This document shows positions 56,264 through 64,000 of a DNA stretch of 64,000 nucleotides, piece by piece (position 1 is the first letter of the stretch; every line of letters begins with the position of its first letter). The stretch lies in the NCBI RefSeq assembly GCF_018687715.1, contig NC_056757.1:6440001-6504000 (forward strand), read 5' to 3'. The notes below the pieces were generated by a model. That model made no database searches. It was not told where the DNA came from and saw only the letters and a program-made list of their open reading frames with translations. The translations under genes were made by a program, and so were the position numbers. The stretch comes from Carya illinoinensis (lineage: Eukaryota > Streptophyta > Magnoliopsida > Fagales > Juglandaceae).

Positions 56264-58490
56264 ATGTCTTTGAATTTCAGTGATAGCTCACTTGCCCCAG
56301 CCAACACCCCTACCCCAGAACCTAACCCTACTCCTACCCCTATAACGAGTACACCTTGCCCTGCCCCGAAGCCCACACAAGGCAAGAAACCTGTATCCAT
56401 AGTTTGGCAACACTTTACCAAACTAGAGGGTGGTGACCCCAACAACCCACAAGCTAAATGTAATCACTGTGGAAAAATGTATGGATGTCACTATAGAAAA
56501 CATGGTACATTCCAGTTGAAGGTCCATTTAGAGAAACAATGCAAAAAGAGTCCAATTTTAAAATCCTTACTAGAGAAGGGTCAATCTAAATAGATTTTAA
56601 AATGGTGGATGGGAGTAGTGAGGCCGGGGGGCCAACATTGAAGGGATATATGAAGTATAACTCCAATGAGTGTTGAAGGAAGTTAGCTCGTATGATTGTC
56701 ATGAACGAGCTGCCTTTTCAGTTTGCGGAGGGTAAAGGGTTCCAAGAATTTGTCCAAGAGTTGGAATCGAGATTTGTACTTCCTTCTCGTCACACTGTGG
56801 TAAAGGATATTAAGAAGATATACATCCGTGATAAAGATGTTTTGAGGGGCCAATTGGCGGGTTTGGTAGTTTGTCTCACTACCGATACTTAGATTTCTAT
56901 CTAAAATATGAATTACATGTCGTTGACTGTGCATTTTGTTGATGCTGATTGAGTTTTGCACAAAAAGATTATTAAATTTTATCAAATAACTGATCATAAG
57001 GGTAAGACGATTGGGAAGGTGTTGGAGGCCAAAATAAAGGAGTGGGGTTTGGAAAAGGTTTTGTCTGTGTCAGTTGATAATGCGTAGTCTAATGATGTCG
57101 CCTTGGGATATCTAAAGAATTATCTTAAAGATGCAAATAAGACATTCTTGGGTGGTGAATATTTGCATGTTAGATGTGCTATACATATTTTGAATTTAAT
57201 TGTGACTAAGGGGTTGAAAGATGTTGATGACTCGGTTGCACGAGTTAGAATGACTATGAAATTTGTGAGGTCTTCTCCTTCTAGATTGGAGAAATTCAAA
57301 ATTGATGCAAAGGTTGTGGGCATAACATCGAAGAAGGGTCTTTGTACTGATGTTCTTACCAGATGGAACTCAACCTTCTTGATGTTAGAGGCGGCCCAAG
57401 AATATAAGGCAGCCTTTCAATTATTGGGTGATGAAGACATTCAATATGTCAAATACTTTGATGAGCACGGGGGATTATAAAAGCCCAATGATGATGATTG
57501 GGTGGTAATTTCTACTTTCGTTGATTTTCTTGGATTATTTTACGATGTCACATTGAATATATCTGGTTCTTTGTACCCTACATCCCATGGGTTTTGTCAA
57601 CAAATATATAGGATAAAAGAAGAATTAGAAGATATGCTTAGGGGTTCCAATGAAAGGATGAGGGGGATGGCAGTGACCATGATGCTAAAATATGACAAGT
57701 ATTGGGGAGATTTGACTAGAATGAATATTTTGTTATATGTGGTTGTTATTCTTGATCCCCGTCTGAAAGTTTCAGGCTTGTTATATGGGTTGGGACTTGT
57801 TCACGATCAGGTATAGATTGAACTTATTTGTGAATTGGCCCGAGATACCCTGAAAAAATTGTATGATGAGTTTAATGCAATTAAGGGTGATACTACATTG
57901 AAGACACATACACCGACCCAAACGCCTTCTACAGACACCGTGACCGGGCCTTCTACAAAGAACCCAGAATGACGTGGACTAAGATTCTCGCACAAAATCT
58001 CACACTAGTCCATCAATCTACGGAGGTGGTTTCTAAGTTAGACAACTATTTGTCAACGGATATGGTTCAAGATGATGATGATAATTTCGATATATTAGGA
58101 GGGTGGAAGAATGTCTCAAAGAAATATTCTATCATTTCTGAGATTGCCTACTATATTTTGGTCATACCTATTAGCACCATTGCCTCAGAGTCAGCCTTTA
58201 GTACCGGAGGTCATATATTGGATCCTTTCCATAGTTCATTGTCTCCTACAACTGTAGAGGCATTGATATGCACACAAAGTTGGACGATAGGAAAGGATAT
58301 TCATGTTCCAGATATTTTAAATTTTAAGGAGACTGATGAGGGTGGTAATCAGTCAGGATTTGGACCACCTGGTAATTGTTTTTTATTTTATTATTTTAAT
58401 TTATTTATATTCATTTCTATTTCATCGTTATTAATTTTAATATTAATTTTTGTAGTAACACATGAGACGTCTAACACTTTTGCAACATAA
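56264..58490 (+). pseudogene. hAT (Ac-like) transposase, broken
   Basis: hAT transposases cut and paste their own element in the nucleus. The likely start ATG (56264) follows a T-rich, TTAG-ended acceptor. Domains are a BED zinc finger (about 56393-56560; CNHCGKMYG, then HLEKQC), the catalytic core with the first aspartate in CLTTD (56875-56889), the second in SVDNA (57070-57084) and the C..H motif in RCAIHILNLI, a middle region (about 57502-57700), and the hATC dimerisation region (about 58120-58290; ASESAFSTGGHI). In-frame stops are at 56890, near 56950, near 57086, at 57478 and at 57814. There are frameshifts near 56600-56690 and 57900-57970. The tail at 58371-58455 has intron-like borders. 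Confidence 0.9.
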
Positions 58491-59100
58491 AAATGTGCTC
58501 AAGCCCAGGCCACCCCAAGCGTCACACCTCTTGACTGAAAGACATGCCACAGCTAACAAGCCTCTTTAGAATATTCAATTTTTAATTATTTGTTCATATT
58601 TTGTATTCAATGATTTGTAATGTTGATACAATGTCCCTTAGACACTTTTATGTTTATAATTTTGTAATTGTCTAGCCTTTCAATTTTGTAATAGCTTAGT
58701 TATTATTATTGGTTTATTACATATTAGACTCTTAGACTAGTAACTTTTATTAGCCATAAAATTAACTACCATTCATAACGCTTTTTTTTTTAATCTGGTT
58801 TTTAATTTTTTTTTTCTTTTTACTTATAATTTTATGAGCTGAAAAATGAAAATGGCCTACAAGATTTTTTTGGGCCAAAAATACAACCTTGTGGGCCATT
58901 TTTGGCCCATTGCTGAGGTTTCTAGGCCAAAAATGGCCCAGAAATTGCTTCTGCCCAGAAGGGGGTGTTGGGGGTGGGGGGGTGGACGGATTGCCCCCCC
59001 ACACCTTACCCCGTCATGCGAGATGGGTTACCCCGCCCCATGCGAGGGCGGGGGGCGGGGGGGTGTCTACCCCGCACTGTATGGTGCGGGTAGCACCCCT

Positions 59101-59423
59101 CATTACAGTATGTCTCTCTCCACATTTCATATAACATTAATCCATGAGTTCAATGTTGTGATCTATGTGTAGCATTAAATATAGTGATGTCTACGTATTA
59201 TTTCTATTTTCTAAATTGTGGAAATCTTTGGGATAGAATATTATAGAAAATCATACAAACATTTATAATGGCCATAAATGCTGCAATCATGGAGGATTAT
59301 TAATTATGAAGCATAGTAATTATGAAGAATAAAAAAACAGAAACAAAAACAAAATATACAAATACGACAAAAATAAAAAGGAAAGGGAGATATGAGGATC
59401 AGCCTTTCAATAAATTAATTAGG
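59101..59423 (+). repeat. Segmental duplication resumes after the hAT insertion (copy 2)
   Basis: It matches 17150-17480: ATAACATTAA, AGCATTAAATATAGTGATGT, GAAGCATAGTAATTATGAAG, AAGGAAAGGGAGAT. There is no insertion at the position where copy 1 has the LINE. Confidence 0.85.
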
Positions 59424-60128
59424 ATTGAAATATCACTAACTTACTATAAATCTTTAACCTATTTCCATAGGGAATAAATTTATTAGGTGTATTTCTTTCA
59501 ATTGTGAACTATGAATATTAACCATATTTCTTTCAATGTAATATGAACTGATATGATTGTTGAAAAAAGATCTTAAAATTTTATTCTGAACTCTGAATAT
59601 TTAGAGTAACCGTTATCGAGAAAAAATTCTAGAAGATCTTTATCCTAAATTCTCTATAATTTGGTCAAATGAAAATAGAAACAATTTTTGAATATAACCA
59701 TTGAGGGAACAGATCTCAATTTGTTACAGATACAAATTATGTCCATATGAAAAATCTTCCTCTTATTTAGAAGATGAGTGGATATCAATGTCTAGATAGG
59801 GTTAAAACTTTGTGGGGGTGTGTTTTCAATATATAAGTTACTTATTCAAACATTAACATTACTGAAAAAATTGTGTTTGTCACAAATTAATACATATTCA
59901 TTCAACAGTTGTATTTAGTCATTCTCGAGTCTTAGCATAGACACAACTAATATATAATTATTTTATAATAAAATAATATTTTTCTTGGATTATTATACTT
60001 TCATTCTACCATAATTTTTTTAATGTATAATTCAAATTGTTAAATTTGTCAACATTTATTATGGATTATTATTTTTCTAATAATTTATAATATCAAATTT
60101 TATCAACTAAAATTCTGATAATATATAA

Positions 60129-60836
60129 TGATGGCAATATGTGATATGACCAGTGAATCCAATATAAACATATCACAAAATTTTCTGGTTTGACTTTAAT
60201 ACAAATAGGTTCGGGCCAAAATGGGTTGACCCATTAAGGCTCAATTAATAAACGAGTCAATAATGAGTCAACCTACTTGACCTGAAATCAACCCGCAATA
60301 ATTTGTGTAGATTTTATTTCTTAATTAAATTTTATAATTGTTTGATTGTAATATTGATATTTCTCAATATGCTTTTATTTTTATTGTTGAGATTGTAATT
60401 TAAGACCTATGCTCATATTTTTTATTGTTGGGTCTATAGTATTGATTTTATTATAAGTTCAAATATAAAAAATATTGATATTTTTTGTTAGTAGGTAGTC
60501 TGATTGTTTTTTATTTTAAGATGTGTAGCTACTAAAAGATATTAATTTTAAATTTTATGTGAAATTATATTAATTAGGTTAAATGGATTATGCAACAAGT
60601 TCAACACATTTACATGAAACAAATTAAAATGAGTCGTGTCGTATTGATCCATAGTTATTAAATAGGTCAAAATGAATGACAAGACATGAAAAAACTTGTT
60701 ATTTAAATCGATCTTCTTAGGGTTTAAATGTCTGATCCATTTAGCTTAAAGGATCATGTTCGGGTCGATCCATATATTCGAATGATCTTGACTTGATATG
60801 ACATGAACACAACATGCGTATACAAATTGCCACCTC
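60129..60836 (+). mobile_element. Non-autonomous TIR element (GGGTGGCAAT family), in unit D
   Basis: Ends TGATGGCAATATGTG and CAAATTGCCACCT. The interior matches 25897-26567. The same flanks as in units A and B show that one insertion event preceded the duplications. Confidence 0.65.
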
Positions 60837-60967
60837 AAATAAAATATTAAAAAAATGTGATAATTTACAATTCTAGCTAGATAAAATCTTGTTTATTAAA
60901 AAGGAATATTTATGTAAATATGCCTACGGCAGAGAAACCAAGGGTGGTTATACTCGCCTACAAACTC

Positions 60968-60975
60968 TATAAATA
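60968..60975 (+). promoter_or_regulatory. TATA box of the unit D exon
   Basis: CTCTATAAATATGCCC about 150 bp before the exon start, followed by a leader with GAAACCCTAGCCGCTCTC. Position and leader match unit A. Confidence 0.5.
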
Positions 60976-61120
60976 TGCCCTTCAGAGCATCCGAGTATGC
61001 ACAAAAAAGAAACCCTAGCCGCTCTCTCTAGAGGTTGTTTGGAATTCTTCAATATGAAGAATCCTAGCCCCTCTCATACTTAATTACTTGCTCCTTTGGT
61101 ACTTTCTTTATCTAGATTTT

Positions 61121-61278
61121 ATGGAAGAATGGCGTTATACACTGACAGAAGAAATTCCAACGAATGTATTAAGGAAAAGGACACGACTTCCAAAATATTT
61201 GGTTCAAATCCCTTGCATATCAATATCACATCGAATCAATGAGTTACCAGAATGTAATGTTGGGCTTGACCGAAGAAA
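61121..61278 (+). pseudogene. Short first exon with F-box-like end, unit D (open)
   Basis: From the ATG at 61121 the frame is open for 158 bp: MEEWRYTLTEEIPTNVLRKR, then a stretch ending ISHRINELPECNVGLDRRK. It stops at a GAAAGTAAGTAG splice donor. SHRINELPE resembles the opening of an F-box domain, used by SCF ubiquitin ligases to bind SKP1. No later exon carrying the rest of the F-box appears within the remaining 2.7 kb, so the gene is either truncated or its next exons lie outside. Confidence 0.4.
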
Positions 61279-61345
61279 GTAAGTAGCCCACCTCCACCTT
61301 TCTCTTACTCTCTAATCCATAGATGAAGTTTTACCTATTTGATTC

Positions 61346-61902
61346 TTACTATTCTCAACAAAAAAAATTTGTTTGGTTTTAGGGGGAAATTTCTTGAACT
61401 ATGAAATGATGTATGGTTTTATTGTGAATAAATACGAGCCCCTTCCCCCCACCCAAAAAGTGTTGCAGCATGTTCCTCAAGCATCTATTGACCTCCTTGC
61501 TGTATTTTACTTTAATCATGTGTTGTGTTGTAATTTCTAATATTTTTCTTGTGGTTTATTTTTTCGGTGTTCATATTTGAAAACCTAGTGACTAATAGGA
61601 ACCCAAATAACATATGATTGGAAAGCTTAAATGAAAATATTCAGTCCAGTTCATGCAACTTGAAAAATAGGTGGAGAGAGTAAATTCTACAAGGAAAACG
61701 AGTATTTGTAACAGATTATTTGCAACAAGAATGATTATTTGTGATAAAAGCATAATCATTTTGGCAAGAGATAATCATTTTCGGAGAAAATAGCTAACCA
61801 CAATTATGTAGTTTTCTTAGTGAAAATAATTAAATATAAAATCTGTGTAAATAATTATATTGCTTGGTTACGAAAAATAGGTGGAGATAGGCTATATATA
61901 TA

Positions 61903-61993
<91 letters not shown>

Positions 61994-62189
61994 TTATGTA
62001 GTGTTTTGCTGGTTTATATTAGCGAAAATAATCCTAACATCAATTCACATGTGGATGGGATGTACATATTTGGTACGAAACCCATCAAGATTGGTAAGAG
62101 ATTTATAATTTTTTGTGGGAAGAATTGAAAATTGAATAGGAGATCAACAATTTTTATATGCCCTAATAGGTTCAGAAGATATTAAATTA
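61346..62189. other. Segment specific to unit D
   Basis: No gene supported. It includes an (AT)n run and a long (GA)n microsatellite. 61820-61890 matches 27395-27500, so part of it is rearranged unit A sequence. The frames at 61820-62128 translate the microsatellite. Confidence 0.5.
61907..61990 (+). repeat. (GA)42 microsatellite
   Basis: An uninterrupted GA run of about 84 bp preceded by a short (TA)n run. Confidence 0.95.
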
Positions 62190-62310
62190 TTGTATCATTT
62201 GAGTATTCCTTGTAAAAAAAAAACTATATAGCTATCTAATAATAAGACACTTTTAGGTATATTTGAGAAACTTTTTCTCAAATCACAAAATTAGTCATTA
62301 GGGCACTAGT

Positions 62311-64000
62311 ATTAGCTTAGCTAAATGCCAGATCATCTTCAAAATTAGATAATATCATCCAGATTTGGCCAACATTGAATTAGTCAAATTAAATTTATCT
62401 AAGATATGAGCTACAGTAATTCTATCCTACTAGTCACATATGAAATGCGTTGTAGCAAGGTCAAATGTATTTTTTATTATATTATGCACCAAGACCTTTC
62501 CTTTGGCTTTTTCTTCTTCTTCCCTCTTTCTCTCCCGCTTACTTCTCCTTCTCTCTCACACGATTCCTTCTCTCTTCTCCTTCTCTCCAGCACGGCTCCT
62601 TCTCTCTTCTCTTTCTCTCATTCTCTCCGTCGGTAGTTTCTCTCCATCACAACAAGGCTTCGACTTCTTCTCCTTCTCTCTAGCACAACTCGTTCCCTCT
62701 TCTGCTTCTCTCTTTCTCTCTGTCGGCAGCTTCTCTCCAGCATGACAATGCTTCAACTTCTTCTCCTTGTCTCTAGCACGGCAAGGTTTGTCCCTATTGC
62801 TAGCTTCTCTCCGTTGAAGCTCGTCCTTGGCACAGCTCACACTGAAGCCCCTTCTCAAATCAAGGCCTAATCTCAAAATCAAGTCTCATAGGTTTAATTT
62901 TCTCTTCTTCTTTTACTCTTTGGTTTAATTTATCTTGAGTGAAAATGAGTTTTTTTTTTTTTTTTTTTTTTGCTCAATATTCACTGTCTAAGGTTTTTTT
63001 GTGGAACATGTATGCACACAGTAGTGGGTTTAAATGGGTTTTTTCATTGCGCCATATGTGTTGCTATATAATATGTATGTTGATGCTGGATAGTGGGATC
63101 ATATAGCAGACTTGCAAGAGAGCAAAATTTAAATAGTTGTTTGTATAACCTAGATTTGCACACAATAGTGGGTTTAATTGGGTTTTTTCATTGCGCCATA
63201 TGTGTTGGTATATAATATGTATGCTGATCTTGGATAGTGGCCGGATGATGCAGCAGACTTGCAAGAGAGCAAAATTTAAACAGTTGTTTGTATAACCTAG
63301 ACTTGCAAGAGAGAAAATTTAAATGAAAAGGTAGAGCAAGATCAACTTGAGCGTAGTTTTGGATCCATGATGCAGCAAACTAGATAGATAAAATTAGAGC
63401 ATAATAGGGATAGCTATTTTTGTTATATTTGGATATTGAAAACAATAACTTAGTTATATGATAGCTGACTTGTTGTTATATACTAGAGCATAGAAGTTCT
63501 ATTTAATATTGTTGAATTAGCAGGGGCTTTTTTGGGTGGTTGTCATTCGTAGTACCATGTTGCTTAGTATAACTTATTGTTTCAAAAGACTTACCTTATG
63601 TTTGGTATAAGGGCAGTTTTGACCTTAACCAAATTTCTTCTTTAGTATGATATATTTTTGGCTAAGTGCACATCATGAATTGCTTGTTGGCACTTATTTT
63701 CTAAGCGTTATAGGGCTAACTCGAAATGGACTATTCTAAAAGGATGCTTTCAAGTAAGTAGAAATCATAGCTCACATTTGGTTTACAACTTGAAAATTGA
63801 TGACAATTTCCAATCAATTGTTTTAAAAACTTGGTTTTACTTCTCAGTAAATTATGAACAAGCCCTTTGGAACTTCTTTGTGGCGCAAAGTTTGCAGTGG
63901 ATGCTTCAAGATTGTGTTTTCTGAATTTTTCTCATTGAAGAACACAAGGGACTTGGTCTTCCTTCATGTTCCTGCTCTTTCTCTTCTCTTTGTTTTCTTT
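62311..64000. other. Unassigned right-hand sequence
   Basis: No gene supported. 62500-62860 is pyrimidine-rich with repeated CTTCTCTCCAGCA / TCCTTCTCTC motifs and gives artefactual serine/leucine-rich frames. A T-run lies at 62950-62971. A 144-bp tandem duplication lies at 63014-63300. The rest shows nothing I recognise. Confidence 0.5.
63014..63300 (+). repeat. 144-bp tandem duplication
   Basis: Two units start at 63014 and 63158 with GCACACA(G/A)TAGTGGGTTT and end with GTTGTTTGTATAACCTAGA. They are about 90% alike. A short partial third copy (CTTGCAAGAGAG) follows at 63303. Confidence 0.9.

Larger units (their letters stand above)
54733..59100 (+). mobile_element. hAT transposon, 4.4 kb, inactive
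   Basis: Ends are TTAGGGGTGGGC and GGTAGCACCCCT, with long G/C-rich subterminal regions that are partly inverted (CCGCCCTCGCAT near 54780 against ATGCGAGGGCGGGG near 59040). Flanks CATTATAG (54725-54732) and CATTACAG (59101-59108) form an 8-bp target duplication with one mismatch. The other copy of the block has the empty site (GGGTGTAATGG at about 17141-17151). It carries one broken transposase gene with a CT-rich leader. Confidence 0.9.
59424..61345 (+). repeat. Duplicated unit D (uninterrupted equivalent of unit A)
   Basis: It runs on directly from the rDNA block without the LINE, and contains GAAATATCACTAACTT, the intact form of the LINE target site. It then matches unit A through the TIR element, TATA box, leader and exon. 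Similarity returns at 62190-62310 after an 840-bp segment not present at the same place in unit A. Confidence 0.85.

Noticed and set aside
61820..62128. 102-codon frame with an arginine/glutamate repeat
   Set aside because: It translates the (GA)42 microsatellite; flanking residues show no domain.
1..64000. tRNA genes and primer-binding sites
   Set aside because: Reading through both strands I saw no cloverleaf with A and B boxes and no TGGTATCAGAGC-type site; a dedicated tRNA scan would be needed to exclude them fully.

Overview
The window is nuclear DNA from a flowering plant, most likely a eudicot with a repeat-rich genome. The evidence is nested LTR retrotransposons, an L1-type LINE, hAT, CACTA and MITE elements, plant-type 5S promoters, exon borders ending in GTAAGT, and a decayed caulimovirid (endogenous pararetrovirus). 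The species cannot be fixed from the sequence. I find no intact protein-coding host gene. Every recognisable coding stretch is a transposon gene, a broken copy, or an exon-sized fragment.

Layout. 1-1037 is the 3' part of an LTR (family TGTGACGCC). 1041-3686 is a pararetrovirus relic that stops at the start of its reverse transcriptase, where a small CACTA-type MITE (3687-3920) sits. 5480-6352 holds an inverted LTR piece and a LINE 3' fragment. 6354-7463 is a 1.1-kb repeat (R1) found again at 29138-30245 and, shortened, at 37847-38066. 8934-10960 looks like a degenerate LTR holding a MITE. 11338-17498 is the most unusual block: seven decayed 5S rRNA genes plus a remnant, joined directly to the last ~560 nt of 25S rRNA, then spacer-like sequence and an LTR with a polypurine tract. 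The block recurs at 49676-54732 and resumes at 59101. In the first copy a LINE (17499-25010, minus strand) sits at its right edge, and that LINE carries a solo LTR (23058-24971) with a perfect 5-bp target duplication. In the second copy a 4.4-kb hAT element (54733-59100) with a broken transposase is inserted. Beyond each insertion both copies continue into the same unit (25011-27230 and 59424-61345): a TIR element, a TATA box and a short first exon resembling an F-box protein start. Parts of that unit are also present inverted at 36357-37690 and direct at 38741-38976.

38977 begins a CACTA-type terminus. To its right lie an isolated ubiquitin-conjugating-enzyme exon (41093-41193) and a receptor-kinase N-lobe fragment (41970-42140), which suggests gene-fragment capture. 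44990-46143 is a decayed Ty1-copia integrase region (minus strand). 46144-48000 is another LTR-like block.

How it fits together. This is a multi-copy segmental duplication with insertions layered on it. Matching damage in corresponding 5S units shows the rDNA relic had already decayed before it was duplicated. The insertions that differ between copies (LINE, solo LTR, hAT) came later and give a relative order of events. Nothing here looks like a working pathway.
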